Below, piece after piece: positions 43,569 to 52,370 of a stretch of DNA of 64,000 nucleotides; within the stretch, counting starts at the first letter, position 1; every line of letters begins with the position of its first letter. The position numbers and the translations under genes are program-made. The DNA is taken from positions 1-64,000 of the forward strand of contig NZ_JACHJI010000025.1 in assembly GCF_014203535.1 (NCBI RefSeq). Direction: 5' to 3'. The stretch comes from Streptomyces griseomycini. Its GTDB lineage: Bacteria > Actinomycetota > Actinomycetes > Streptomycetales > Streptomycetaceae. The notes below the pieces were generated by a model. The model saw nothing but the letters and a program-made list of their open reading frames with translations, was not told where the DNA came from and did not search any database.

Positions 43569-44714
43569 TCAGCCGTCCAGGTGCGCGATCGTCGCCGTCG
43601 ACGGCGGGCGGCGCTGCTGCGCCGCGCGGGCGGAGAACTCCGCGCCGCGCAGCACCCGCTGGACGTTTCCCCAGGTCAGCAGCGCCACCTCGGACTCGTC
43701 CCAGCCGCGTCGCAGCAGCTCGGCGATCAGCCTCGGGTAGCAGGAGGTGTCGTCGAGCTCCTGCGGATGCGCGCCGCCGGTGTCGTACGTGCCGGACAGG
43801 CCGACGCACTCCGGTCCGGCGAGGGTGCGGACGTGGTCGAGGTGGTCGGCGACGTCCCGGACGGTCGGGCCGGTCTGCTCGGCGCTCAGCGGCACCAGGC
43901 ACAGCCCCCCGGCCTCCCCCACCTCGGCGAGCAGCTCGTCGGGGAGGTTGGCCGGGTGGGGGCGCAGGGCGCGGGCGGCGGAGCGGCTGAACAGCACGGG
44001 CGCCCTGGACACGGTGAGGACGCGGCGGACCGTCCGGTCGGAGGCGTAGGAGAGGTCGGCGATCACGCCGATCCGGTTCATCTCGCGCACGACCTCCTCG
44101 CCGAACCGGGTGAGCCCGTCGGTGTCCGCCCAGGACGTACCGGTCAGGGTGAGCGCGCACAGGCCGAGGGTGTGCAGCGAGCGCAGGATGCCCAGCGAGT
44201 CGCCGAGGGCGGCGGCCCCCGCGGGGCCGAGCAGCACGGCGACCCGGCCGCAGTTGCGGGCGTCGGCGACCTGCCCGGCGGTGCGGGCCGGGCGCAGGCC
44301 CTCGTCGTGGGCGGCGACCACCCCCTTCGCCAGGTCGAGCTGCTCCAGGGTGGCGCCGACGGCCCGGTCGCCGTGGACGCCCTCGGGCAGGTGCAGCGAC
44401 CAGAACACGGCGCCGACCCGGCCCTTGTGCAGCCGGGGCACGTCCGCGTCGACGGCGCTCTCCCCCAGGTCGAGGTCGTACCAGGGCAGCCGGCCCAGCG
44501 CCCGGGGGAGCCCGCTGCAGCCGTCGGCGACGGGATGGGCGGCGAGGACGGCGTGGGCGCGGGTCAGGGGATCGTCGTCCGGGTCGGAGACGGGCCGGCC
44601 GGTCTCCGGCGGGACGACGGCCGCCTCGGCCGGACACGGCTCGGCCCCGGGGGGAGCGCCGTCGACGCGGCCGACCTCGGTGGCGGGACACAGGTCGTCC
44701 TGGAGATCGGCCAT
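43569..44714 (-). CDS. M19 membrane-dipeptidase paralogue lacking metal ligands (probable pseudoenzyme)
   Basis: A 381-residue protein that aligns along its length with the intact M19 dipeptidase at 46322-47518. Every zinc ligand is replaced: HND of DGHNDLP is CSG in DGCSGLP (66-68), the Glu of GAEGG is Ala in GPAGA, the His of DLSH is Tyr in DLSY, the His of FSHSSARA is Arg in FSRSAARA, and the Asp of GGDYDG is Thr in SGTYDT. The reading frame is open and codon use is normal, so it is probably expressed. It may have become a binding or structural protein. A 45-residue acidic, Pro-rich N-terminal extension is unique to it. Confidence 0.85.
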   Translation of the reverse strand: MADLQDDLCPATEVGRVDGAPPGAEPCPAEAAVVPPETGRPVSDPDDDPLTRAHAVLAAHPVADGCSGLPRALGRLPWYDLDLGESAVDADVPRLHKGRVGAVFWSLHLPEGVHGDRAVGATLEQLDLAKGVVAAHDEGLRPARTAGQVADARNCGRVAVLLGPAGAAALGDSLGILRSLHTLGLCALTLTGTSWADTDGLTRFGEEVVREMNRIGVIADLSYASDRTVRRVLTVSRAPVLFSRSAARALRPHPANLPDELLAEVGEAGGLCLVPLSAEQTGPTVRDVADHLDHVRTLAGPECVGLSGTYDTGGAHPQELDDTSCYPRLIAELLRRGWDESEVALLTWGNVQRVLRGAEFSARAAQQRRPPSTATIAHLDG

Positions 44715-44823
44715 GTCGGGCTCCCTACGTCGTGACCTCGGCGCGTGGGCGCGGTACGGTCACCGTCGCACGGCGCCCCGGAGGACTTCCTGGTGGACGC
44801 GCCGTTCGGGGTACGGCGCCGGA

Positions 44824-45183
44824 TCAACGCGCGCGGGCCGCCTCGATCACCTCGTCCAGGGTGTCCCGGGAACGGACCAGGTCGGCGATCATCCGGTCGA
44901 TGCGGTCACGCTCGGCACCGAGTTCCTCGACCAGCCGGGGGGTGGCGACGGCCGAGGGGCCGCCGTCGGCGTCCCGCATGCAGGGCAGCAACCGCGCGAT
45001 CTTCGTGCTGCACAGGCCGGCCGCGAACAGTTCCTGGATCCGGATCACCCGGTCGACCGCCGCCCCGGTGTACTCGCGGTGCCCGCCGGGCGTCCGCTCG
45101 GACACCAGCAGCCCCTGCTTCTCGTAGTAGCGCAGCGACCGCTCGCTCACGCCGGTGCGCCGGGCCAGTTCACCGATCCGCAT
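44824..45183 (-). CDS. MerR family transcriptional regulator
   Basis: A 119-residue MerR protein. The winged helix MRIGELARRTGVSERSLRYYEKQGLL is at 1-26, followed by the wing RTPGGHREYTGAAVDRV and a C-terminal coiled coil (about 75-117) for dimerisation. The effector region is short, with Cys at about 58 and 68 (LCSTKIARLLPCM), so a thiol- or electrophile-type signal is possible. It is divergent from an Old Yellow Enzyme gene across 59 bases that contain a typical MerR-type promoter. The ATG is at 45181-45183. Confidence 0.92.
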   Translation of the reverse strand: MRIGELARRTGVSERSLRYYEKQGLLVSERTPGGHREYTGAAVDRVIRIQELFAAGLCSTKIARLLPCMRDADGGPSAVATPRLVEELGAERDRIDRMIADLVRSRDTLDEVIEAARAR

Positions 45184-45204
45184 CCGTCCGCCCCTCCCCC
45201 GGGC

Positions 45205-45236
45205 TTGATTCTGACATCAGTGTCAGGTTTTAGCGT
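45205..45236 (+). promoter_or_regulatory. MerR-type promoter with 20-bp spacer and operator, leaderless start
   Basis: TTGATT (45205-45210) and TAGCGT (45231-45236) are 20 bases apart, the over-long spacing of MerR-activated promoters. The spacer contains the inverted repeat CTGACA-TCAG-TGTCAG (45211-45226). The -10 ends six bases before the ATG at 45243, so transcription should start at or next to the A of the start codon. The mRNA would then have no leader. Confidence 0.75.
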
Positions 45237-45242
45237 ACGGGC

Positions 45243-46373
45243 ATGACGCACACGACGGAACTCTTCGAACCCGCCCGCCTGGGCCCGGTCGACCTCCCCA
45301 ACCGCCTCCTGATGGCGCCGCTGACCCGGAACCGCGCCGAGGCCGACGGCACCCCGACCCCGCTCATGGCCACCTACTACGCCCAGCGCGCCTCGGCCGG
45401 GCTGATCATCGCCGAGGCGTCCACACCGAACGCGGTCGGGCAGACGTACCCGAACATCACCGCCGTCCACGGCCCGCGGCACGTGGCGGGCTGGCGACGG
45501 GTCACCGACGCGGTGCGGGAGGCCGGCGGGCGGATGTTCCTCCAGCTCCAGCACGGCGGACGGGTCGGGCATCCGGCCACCAGCGGGCTGACGCCGGTGG
45601 CGCCCTCGCCCGTGCCGCTCCCCGGAACGATCTTCACGCCGGACGGGCACCGGCCGGCCGTCGTGCCGCGGGAGATGACGGCCGCGGACATCCGCGCCAC
45701 CGTCGCCGACTTCGCGCGGGCGGCCCGCAACGCGCTCGACGCCGGGTTCGAGGGCGTGGAGGTGCACTCCGCCAACGGGCACCTGCTGCACCAGTTCCTG
45801 GCCCGCAACACCAACCGCCGCACCGACGGCTACGGCGGCCCGGTGGAACGGCGGCTCCGGTTCACCACCGAGGTGACCGGGGCCGTGGCCGCCGAGATCG
45901 GGGCCGAGCGGGTGGGACTGCGGGTCTCCCCCGGCAACACCGTCAACGGCATCGCGGAGGGCGAGACCGAGGAGATCTACCCGGCGCTCGCCGAACGGCT
46001 CGGCGGGCTCGGGCTGGCCTACCTGCACCTGGTGTCCGCCGACCCGGACGCGCCGGTGTTCGGGGGGATCCGCGCCGCGTGGCCGGGGACGCTCGTCGCC
46101 AACCCGGTGCTGGAGGAGATGTCCTCCGACGCCGTGCACCGCGCTTCCGGGCGGCTGCTGGCCGCCGGGGCCGACCTGATCGCCCTCGGCCGGCCCTTCC
46201 TCGCCAATCCCGACCTGGTGCGGCGGCTGCGCCTGGGCGCGCCGCTGAACCAGGTGCGGGACCGCTACCTGATGTACGTGGGCGGGGCGGACGGCTACAC
46301 CGACTACCCCGCCCTCGACGGTCAGCCGTCCAGTTCCTCGATCGTCGCGTTCGACGGGCCCCGCGTGGCCTGA
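45243..46373 (+). CDS. Old Yellow Enzyme family alkene reductase
   Basis: A 376-residue FMN-dependent ene-reductase (NemA/OYE type), which reduces activated C=C bonds of electrophiles with NAD(P)H. It has FEPARLGPVDLPNRLLMAPL at the start, VHSANGHLLHQFL with the substrate-binding His/Asn, the NRRTDGYGG segment and GRPFLANPDLVRRL near the end. The last 16 residues run past the usual end of the family (DYPALDG) and overlap the 3' end of the convergent dipeptidase gene by 52 bases. It is divergent from, and probably activated by, the MerR gene. Confidence 0.95.
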   Translation: MTHTTELFEPARLGPVDLPNRLLMAPLTRNRAEADGTPTPLMATYYAQRASAGLIIAEASTPNAVGQTYPNITAVHGPRHVAGWRRVTDAVREAGGRMFLQLQHGGRVGHPATSGLTPVAPSPVPLPGTIFTPDGHRPAVVPREMTAADIRATVADFARAARNALDAGFEGVEVHSANGHLLHQFLARNTNRRTDGYGGPVERRLRFTTEVTGAVAAEIGAERVGLRVSPGNTVNGIAEGETEEIYPALAERLGGLGLAYLHLVSADPDAPVFGGIRAAWPGTLVANPVLEEMSSDAVHRASGRLLAAGADLIALGRPFLANPDLVRRLRLGAPLNQVRDRYLMYVGGADGYTDYPALDGQPSSSSIVAFDGPRVA

Positions 46374-47518
46374 AGCTCCCGTGCCACGTCCTCGGCCGCG
46401 CCCAGCACCCGTACCGCGTTCTGCCAGGTCAGCTTGGCCAGGTCGGACCTCGACCAGCCGCGGCCCTGCAGCTCCGCGATCAGGTTCGGGTAGCCGGAGA
46501 CGTCGTTCAGGCCGTCCGGGGTGAAGGCGGTGCCGTCGTAGTCGCCGCCGATGCCGAGGTGGTCGACGCCGGCGACCTCGCGCATGTGGTCCAGGTGGTC
46601 GGCCACCGTGGACACGGTGGCGACCGGGCGCGGGTGGGCCTCCTCGAAGGCGCGGTGCACCTTCATCGCCTCGGCGGTGGTGTCGAGGTGGTGGAAGCCG
46701 TGGGCGCGCAGGTTCTCGTCGGCCGCGGCCGTCCAGTCGACCGCCGCCCGGAGCACGAACTTCGGCACGAACGTCACCATCGCGACGCCGCCGTTGGCGG
46801 GCAGCCGCTCCAGCACGTCGTCCGGGACGTTGCGGGGGTGGTCGCAGACCGCGCGGGCGGAGGAGTGGGAGAAGATCACCGGCGCGGAGCTGGTGTCCAG
46901 CGCGTCCCGCATGGTCGTGGCGGCGACGTGGGAGAGGTCGACCAGCATGCCGAGCCGGTTCATCTCCCGCACCACCTCGCGGCCGAAGGCCGACAGGCCG
47001 CCCACGCCGGGCTCGTCGGTCGCCGAGTCCGCCCACGCCACGTTGGAGTTGTGGGTGAGGGTCAGGTAGCGCACGCCCAGGTCGTACAGCCCGCGCAGGG
47101 TGCCGAGGGAGTTCGCGATGGAGTGGCCGCCCTCCGCACCCATGAGGGAGGCGATGCGGCCCTGCCCGCGCGCGGCCTCCATGTCGGCGGCGGTCAGCGC
47201 GGGCGCCAGGTCCTCCGGGTGGCGGTCCAGCAGCTGCCGCACGCAGTCGATCTGCTCCAGCGTGGCGGACACCGGGTCGGGCAGGTCCGCGCGGACGTAC
47301 ACCGACCAGAACTGCGCGCCGACCCCGCCCGCGCGCAGCCGGGGGAGGTCGGTGTGCAGGTGGGCGGACTGGTCGCCGCCGATGTCGCGGGCGGCGAGGT
47401 CGTAGCGGACCTGTTCGCGCAGGGCCCAGGGCAGGTCGTTGTGCCCGTCGACGACGGGGAACTCGGCCAGCAGCGCGCGGGCGTCGTCGAGGGGCGTCAC
47501 GGGGCTCACCCCGCTCAC
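46322..47518 (-). CDS. M19 membrane dipeptidase (renal dipeptidase family), intact
   Basis: A 398-residue zinc dipeptidase, active on L,D- and L,L-dipeptides in characterised actinobacterial homologues. All metal ligands are present: DGHNDLP (His-26, Asp-28), GAEGGHS, DLSHVAAT, FSHSSARA and GGDYDG. There is no signal peptide, so it is cytosolic and may recycle wall-derived dipeptides. The GTG at 47516-47518 overlaps the purE stop (GTGA), so translation is coupled to purK-purE. Its last 52 bases overlap the convergent Old Yellow Enzyme gene. Confidence 0.93.
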   Translation of the reverse strand: MSGVSPVTPLDDARALLAEFPVVDGHNDLPWALREQVRYDLAARDIGGDQSAHLHTDLPRLRAGGVGAQFWSVYVRADLPDPVSATLEQIDCVRQLLDRHPEDLAPALTAADMEAARGQGRIASLMGAEGGHSIANSLGTLRGLYDLGVRYLTLTHNSNVAWADSATDEPGVGGLSAFGREVVREMNRLGMLVDLSHVAATTMRDALDTSSAPVIFSHSSARAVCDHPRNVPDDVLERLPANGGVAMVTFVPKFVLRAAVDWTAAADENLRAHGFHHLDTTAEAMKVHRAFEEAHPRPVATVSTVADHLDHMREVAGVDHLGIGGDYDGTAFTPDGLNDVSGYPNLIAELQGRGWSRSDLAKLTWQNAVRVLGAAEDVARELQATRGPSNATIEELDG

Positions 47519-48039
47519 TTCCCGAAGCCGAAGCCGTTGCCGGCGCCCTCGACCTTGGCGCGCAGGCGCTTGCCCTTCTCGGTGGCCTGGTCGTTCAGGT
47601 CCTGCTGGAACTCCCGCATCCGGCCGAGGAGCTCCTCGTCGTGGGCCGCGAGGACGCGGACCGCGAGCAGGCCCGCGTTGCGCGCGCCGGCCACCGAGAC
47701 GGTGGCGACCGGGACGCCGGCCGGCATCTGCACGATGGACAGCAGGCTGTCCATGCCGTCGAGGTGCTTCAGCGGCACGGGGACGCCGATGACGGGCAGC
47801 GGGGTGACCGAGGCGAGCATGCCGGGCAGGTGGGCGGCACCGCCCGCGCCCGCGATGATCACCTTCAGGCCCCGGTCCGCGGCCTGCTCGCCGTACGCGA
47901 TCATCTCGCGGGGCATGCGGTGCGCGGAGACGACGTCGACCTCGTAGCCGACCTCGAACTCGTCGAGGGCCTTGGCCGCCGCCTCCATGACGGGCCAGTC
48001 GGAGTCCGACCCCATGACAATGCCTACGACCGGGCTCAT
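47515..48039 (-). CDS. purE: N5-carboxyaminoimidazole ribonucleotide mutase
   Basis: A 174-residue class I PurE, which moves the carboxylate of N5-CAIR to give CAIR in purine synthesis. It has VGIVMGSDSDWPVMEAAAKA, SAHRMPREMIAYGEQA, AGAGGAAHLPGMLAS and the GNGFGFGK tail. The ATG at 48037-48039 overlaps the purK stop (ATGA), and its own stop overlaps the dipeptidase start, so three genes are translationally coupled. Confidence 0.97.
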   Translation of the reverse strand: MSPVVGIVMGSDSDWPVMEAAAKALDEFEVGYEVDVVSAHRMPREMIAYGEQAADRGLKVIIAGAGGAAHLPGMLASVTPLPVIGVPVPLKHLDGMDSLLSIVQMPAGVPVATVSVAGARNAGLLAVRVLAAHDEELLGRMREFQQDLNDQATEKGKRLRAKVEGAGNGFGFGK

Positions 48040-49175
48040 TCGGTGATCGTGCCTCTCAGGTAGCCGGCTGCGTGACGGGCGCGCTCCAGCACGTCGTCCA
48101 GGTCGTCGCCGTAGGTGTTGACGTGTCCGACCTTGCGGCCGGGCTTCACGTCCTTGCCGTACATGTGGATCTTCAGCTGGGGGTCGCGGGCCATGCAGTG
48201 CAGGTACGCCGAGTACATGTCCGGGTAGTCGCCGCCGAGGACGTTGACCATGACCGTCCACTTCGCGCGCGGGCGGGGGTCGCCGAGCGGGAGGTCGAGG
48301 ACGGCGCGGACGTGGTTGGCGAACTGCGAGGTGATCGCGCCGTCCATGGACCAGTGGCCCGAGTTGTGCGGGCGCATCGCCAGCTCGTTGACGAGGATGC
48401 GGCCGTCGCGGGTCTGGAACAGCTCCACGGCGAGGTGGCCGACGACGCCGAGCTCCTTGGCGATGTTCAGCGCCATCTCCTCGGCCCTCAGGGCGAGGTC
48501 CTCGTCGAGGTCGGGCGCGGGGGCGATGACCGTGTCGCAGACGCCGTTCACCTGGCGGGACTCCACGACCGGGTAGGCGACGGCCTGGCCGTGCGGGGAG
48601 CGGACCACGTTGGCGGCCAGCTCGCGCACGAAGTCGACCTTCTCCTCGGCGAGGACGGCGACGCCCGCCTTGAACGGCTCGGCGGCCTCCTCCACGGAGC
48701 CGACGACCCACACGCCCTTGCCGTCGTAGCCGCCGCGGACGGTCTTGAGGACGACGGGGAAGCCGTCGCCCTCGGCGGCGAACGCCGCCACGTCCTCGGG
48801 GTCGGAGACGACGCGGTGCCGCGGACAGGGCACGCCGATCGCGTCGAGCTTCGCGCGCATCACCCCCTTGTCCTGGGCGTGCACCAGCGCGTCGGGGCCC
48901 GGGCGGACGGGGATGCCGTCCGCCTCCAGGGCCCTGAGGTGCTCGGTGGGCACGTGCTCGTGGTCGAAGGTGATCACGTCGCAGCCGCGCGCGAACGCGC
49001 GCAGCGTCTCCAGGTCGCGGTAGTCGCCGACGACGACGTCGCCGACGACCTGCGCCGCGGAATCCTGCGGAGTGTCACTGAGGAGCTTGAACCTGATGCC
49101 GAGCGGGATGCCCGCCTCGTGTGTCATACGAGCGAGCTGGCCACCGCCGACCATGCCGACTACCGGGAACGTCAC
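48036..49175 (-). CDS. purK: N5-carboxyaminoimidazole ribonucleotide synthase
   Basis: A 379-residue ATP-grasp enzyme that carboxylates AIR with bicarbonate and ATP to N5-CAIR, which PurE then uses. It has VVGMVGGGQLARMTHEAG at the start, VLKTVRGGYDGKGVW as the ATP-grasp loop, and NELAMRPHNSGHWSMDGAI near 267-285. The GTG at 49173-49175 gives VTFPVVGMVGGGQ. It is divergent from the GtrA gene. Confidence 0.97.
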   Translation of the reverse strand: MTFPVVGMVGGGQLARMTHEAGIPLGIRFKLLSDTPQDSAAQVVGDVVVGDYRDLETLRAFARGCDVITFDHEHVPTEHLRALEADGIPVRPGPDALVHAQDKGVMRAKLDAIGVPCPRHRVVSDPEDVAAFAAEGDGFPVVLKTVRGGYDGKGVWVVGSVEEAAEPFKAGVAVLAEEKVDFVRELAANVVRSPHGQAVAYPVVESRQVNGVCDTVIAPAPDLDEDLALRAEEMALNIAKELGVVGHLAVELFQTRDGRILVNELAMRPHNSGHWSMDGAITSQFANHVRAVLDLPLGDPRPRAKWTVMVNVLGGDYPDMYSAYLHCMARDPQLKIHMYGKDVKPGRKVGHVNTYGDDLDDVLERARHAAGYLRGTITE

Positions 49176-49285
49176 GCCCCCAGGGTATCGGCCGAGCCGC
49201 AGTGGCCGATGTCCCGGCCCCTCCCCCGGACGGCCCGCGGCCACGGCCCTCGTCCGCAGGAAGATCACACGGGTGGGTGGTTAGC

Positions 49286-49825
49286 ATGACTGAATCGACG
49301 CAACCGACGGACGGGAGCCCCCAGACGATGGAACGCGGTTCCTCGAGGCTCCGACGACTCTGCCGGGAAGTGGCCAAGTTCGGCGCGGTGGGCGGGGCCG
49401 GAGTCCTGGTCAACCTGGGCGTGTTCAACCTGGTCCGGCAGGTCACCGACCTCCAGGTGGTACGGGCGAGCGTCATCGCGACCGTCGTCGCGATCATCTT
49501 CAACTACGTCGGCTTCCGCTACTTCACCTACCGGGACCGCGACAAGTCCGGCCGGACCCGGGAGATGTCCCTGTTCCTGCTGTTCAGCGCGGTCGGCCTG
49601 GTGATCGAGAACGGCGTGCTGTACGCGGCGACGTACGGCTTCGGCTGGGACAGCCCGCTGCAGAGCAACGTCTTCAAGTTCCTCGGCATCGGCGTCGCGA
49701 CCCTGTTCCGCTTCTGGTCCTACCGCACCTGGGTGTTCCGCGCCCTGCCGGTCCGGGAGCCGGCGGCGGGGGAGGTCGCGCGGGGCGGGCGGCCCGAGCC
49801 CCGCCCCAGGCAGCGCGTGCCGTAG
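49286..49825 (+). CDS. GtrA family membrane protein
   Basis: A 179-residue protein with four predicted membrane helices (about 32-52, 58-78, 96-118 and 128-148) and the GtrA signatures KFGAVGGAGVLVNLGVFNL and NYVGFRYFTYRD. GtrA-like proteins flip or carry polyprenyl-linked sugars for wall glycan decoration. It is divergent from purK and lies upstream of the convergent histidine kinase gene. It may serve the glycopolymer pathway of this region, though it is 8 kb away. The ATG is at 49286. Confidence 0.9.
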   Translation: MTESTQPTDGSPQTMERGSSRLRRLCREVAKFGAVGGAGVLVNLGVFNLVRQVTDLQVVRASVIATVVAIIFNYVGFRYFTYRDRDKSGRTREMSLFLLFSAVGLVIENGVLYAATYGFGWDSPLQSNVFKFLGIGVATLFRFWSYRTWVFRALPVREPAAGEVARGGRPEPRPRQRVP

Positions 49826-49871
49826 GGCCTCCGGCCCGGGCCGGGGCCGGCTACCGGACCGCCGGTCCGGG

Positions 49872-51146
49872 CTACCGGATCGTCTCCCGGCCTCCGTCGT
49901 CCCCGGTTTTCCGCGGGGGCGTGCGGGAGAGGAACAGGCCGAAGACCGCCGGCTTCGCCTGCAGCATCTCCAGGCGGCCGCCGTCCGCCTCCGCCAGGTC
50001 GCGGGCGACCGCGAGGCCGATGCCGGTGGAGTTGTGCCCGCTGATCGCCCGTTCGAAGATCCGCGAGCCCAGGTCGGCGGGGACCCCGGGCCCCTCGTCG
50101 GTGACCTCGACGACGACCTGGTTGCCGGTGACCCTGGTGCGCAGGGCGACCGTGCCGCCGCCGTGCATGAGGGAGTTCTCGATCAGCGCCGCCAGCACCT
50201 GGGCGACCGCGCCCGGCGTCCCCACCGCCTGCAGGTGCCGCTTGCCCGAGCTGACGATCGCGCGGCCGGCGCTGCGGTAGGCCGGGCGCCACTCGGCGAG
50301 CTGCTGCTGGATGACGTCGTCGAGGTCGAAGGTGACCGCGGAGCCGGTGCGCGGGTCGCGGGAGTTCGTCAGCAGCCGCTCCACCACGTCCGTCAGCCGC
50401 TCCACCTGCGTCAGCGCGATGGTCGCCTCCTCCTTGACCGTGTCCGGGTCGTCGGTGAGGGTGATCTCCTCCAGGCGCATGGACAGGGCGGTCAGCGGGG
50501 TGCGCAGCTGGTGGGAGGCGTCGGCGGCCAGGCGCCGCTCGGCGGTCAGCATGCGGGCGATGCGCTCGGCGGAGGCGTCCAGCACGTCCGCGACCCGGTC
50601 CAGCTCGGGGACGCCGTAGCGCCGGTGCCGGGGGCGCGGATCGCCGGAGCCGAGGCGTTCGGCGGTCTCGGCGAGGTCGGTCAGCGGGGAGGCGAGCCGG
50701 TTGGCCTGGCGGAGCGCCAGCAGCACCGCCGCGATCACCGCCAGCAGCGCCACCAGCCCGATGATCAGCAGCGTACGGCCGACCTCCCGGGTCACCGAGG
50801 AGCGCGGCTCCTGGACGGTGACCGTCTCGCCCTCCTCGCCCGGTGCCCTGGCGCTGATGACGTCGCCGTCCGGCTTGCTGCCGACCTCTATGGGCGGCTG
50901 GCCGGGGATGCGGATGACGGCGTACCGGTCCTCGGCGAGCTGGCCCCTCAGGAACTCGGCGGTGACCTTCTCCTCGACGATCAGCCGGCTGTCGACGATG
51001 CTGGCCAGCCGTACCGCCTCGGACTCCACCCGCTCCCTGGCGCTGTCGCTGATCGTGCGGGTCTCGACGATCACCAGGGACACGCCGAAGACGGCGATGA
51101 CGACGAGCACCACGGCGAGCGTGGACTGGATCAGGCGACGGCGCAT
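49872..51146 (-). CDS. Two-component sensor histidine kinase
   Basis: A 424-residue membrane kinase with helices at about 8-28 and 128-148 and a roughly 100-residue extracytoplasmic sensor between them. A HAMP-like linker (ANRLASPLTDLAETAERLGS) precedes the phospho-acceptor box AADASHQLRTPLTALSMRL. The ATP domain follows, with ALIENSLMHGGG (N box), VTDEGPGVP (G1) and GHNSTGIGLAVARDLAE (G2). It is 34 bases downstream of the response regulator gene in the same operon. The signal is unknown. Confidence 0.95.
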   Translation of the reverse strand: MRRRLIQSTLAVVLVVIAVFGVSLVIVETRTISDSARERVESEAVRLASIVDSRLIVEEKVTAEFLRGQLAEDRYAVIRIPGQPPIEVGSKPDGDVISARAPGEEGETVTVQEPRSSVTREVGRTLLIIGLVALLAVIAAVLLALRQANRLASPLTDLAETAERLGSGDPRPRHRRYGVPELDRVADVLDASAERIARMLTAERRLAADASHQLRTPLTALSMRLEEITLTDDPDTVKEEATIALTQVERLTDVVERLLTNSRDPRTGSAVTFDLDDVIQQQLAEWRPAYRSAGRAIVSSGKRHLQAVGTPGAVAQVLAALIENSLMHGGGTVALRTRVTGNQVVVEVTDEGPGVPADLGSRIFERAISGHNSTGIGLAVARDLAEADGGRLEMLQAKPAVFGLFLSRTPPRKTGDDGGRETIR

Positions 51147-51180
51147 GTTCCCTTACCCATGGGCGGATCCCCGGCGGGGT

Positions 51181-51858
51181 TCAGCTCTTCTCGAAGCGGA
51201 AACCCACGCCGCGCACGGTCGCGATGTACCGGGGGTTGGCGGCGTCGTCTCCGAGCTTCTTGCGCAGCCAGGAGATGTGCATGTCGAGGGTCTTGGTGGA
51301 GGACCACCAGGTGGTGTCCCAGACCTCGCGCATCAGCTGGTCGCGGGTGACGACCCGGCCCGCGTCCCGCACCAGGACCCGCAGCAGGTCGAACTCCTTG
51401 GCGGTGAGCTGCAGCTCCTCGTCGCCCATCCACGCCCGGTGCGACTCGACGTCGATGCGCACCCCGTGGGTGGCCGGCGGCTGCTGCGGCTCGGCGGCAC
51501 CGCGCCGCAGCAGGGCCCGTACGCGGGCGAGCAGCTCGGCGAGGCGGAACGGCTTGGTGACGTAGTCGTCGGCGCCCGCGTCGAGGCCGACGACCGTGTC
51601 CACCTCGTCGGCGCGCGCGGTCAGGATCAGCAGGGGAACCGTGTGCCCCTCGGAACGGAGCCGGCGGGCGACCTCCAGGCCGTCCATGCCGGGCAGCCCG
51701 AGGTCCAGCACCACCAGGTCGACGCCCCCCTGCATTCCGGCGGCGAGCGCGCCGGGGCCGTCCTCACGCACCTCGACTTCGTAACCCTCCCGGCGCAGGG
51801 CGCGGGCCAGCGGCTCCGAGATGGACGCGTCGTCCTCGGCGAGCAGTACACGGGTCAT
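51181..51858 (-). CDS. Two-component response regulator, OmpR/PhoB family
   Basis: A 225-residue regulator. The receiver domain has acidic pocket Glu-8/Asp-9/Asp-10, phospho-acceptor Asp-52 in VVLDLGLPG, Thr-80 and Lys-102 in DYVTKPFRL. The C-terminal winged helix (about 130-225) has LQLTAKEFDLLRVLVRDAGR and LDMHISWLRKKLGDD and ends GVGFRFEKS. It is encoded just before its kinase. Target genes cannot be told from the window. The ATG is at 51856-51858. Confidence 0.95.
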   Translation of the reverse strand: MTRVLLAEDDASISEPLARALRREGYEVEVREDGPGALAAGMQGGVDLVVLDLGLPGMDGLEVARRLRSEGHTVPLLILTARADEVDTVVGLDAGADDYVTKPFRLAELLARVRALLRRGAAEPQQPPATHGVRIDVESHRAWMGDEELQLTAKEFDLLRVLVRDAGRVVTRDQLMREVWDTTWWSSTKTLDMHISWLRKKLGDDAANPRYIATVRGVGFRFEKS

Positions 51859-52370
51859 GCCAGTGATGGTAGTCCCGCCGCGCCGGGCGCCGGGGTGTGA
51901 TCGCGCGCCTTGATCCTCACCTCCGGCATACCCGTTCCTCACCTTCGGGGCCCCTGGTACGGACCTATGTCTGTGAGGTGCCATCCTGGAGAGGACCTTC
52001 GAATGGGTGATCGCGGTTCCTTCGAAACCTGTGATTCGCGTCTCAAGTCCTTCCATATCCGGCAGTGTCCTGTCGTATGGTGAACCAACGCCTGTTGCAC
52101 CGCGAGGACCTTCGGCGGCAGTTGACGCTGAGGGTCTCTTTTGCGTGCGGGCTGGTTCGACCAGCCCTGTAAGGAATGACCTGTGGCCGGGCCTCAGCGC
52201 GCGTCGTGGCGTGCGGAGGCGTGGATCCCGGTGGTCGCCGTCCACCGCTCCGTGATCCGGGGCGGACTCCCTGGGGCGTGGGGCGGGCGGTACGGCCCGC
52301 CGGTGCCGGCCGCCCCCCCACCGGGCGCGCACACGCTCGCGCGACGCGTCCCGAGCAGCAAGGAACCACC
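51859..52370. other. Long divergent spacer before the peptide transporter gene
   Basis: This roughly 510-base stretch separates the response regulator and the POT transporter. The middle (51960-52180) is AT-richer than coding DNA and probably holds promoters for both sides. A hairpin GGGCTGGT-TCG-ACCAGCCC lies at 52149-52167. I could not assign a convincing -35/-10 pair or a riboswitch class. An ORF at 52007-52255 lacks a ribosome binding site and coding character. Confidence 0.5.

Noticed and set aside
52007..52255. 82-codon ORF upstream of the peptide transporter
   Set aside because: It has no ribosome binding site, no family likeness and weak third-position GC bias.
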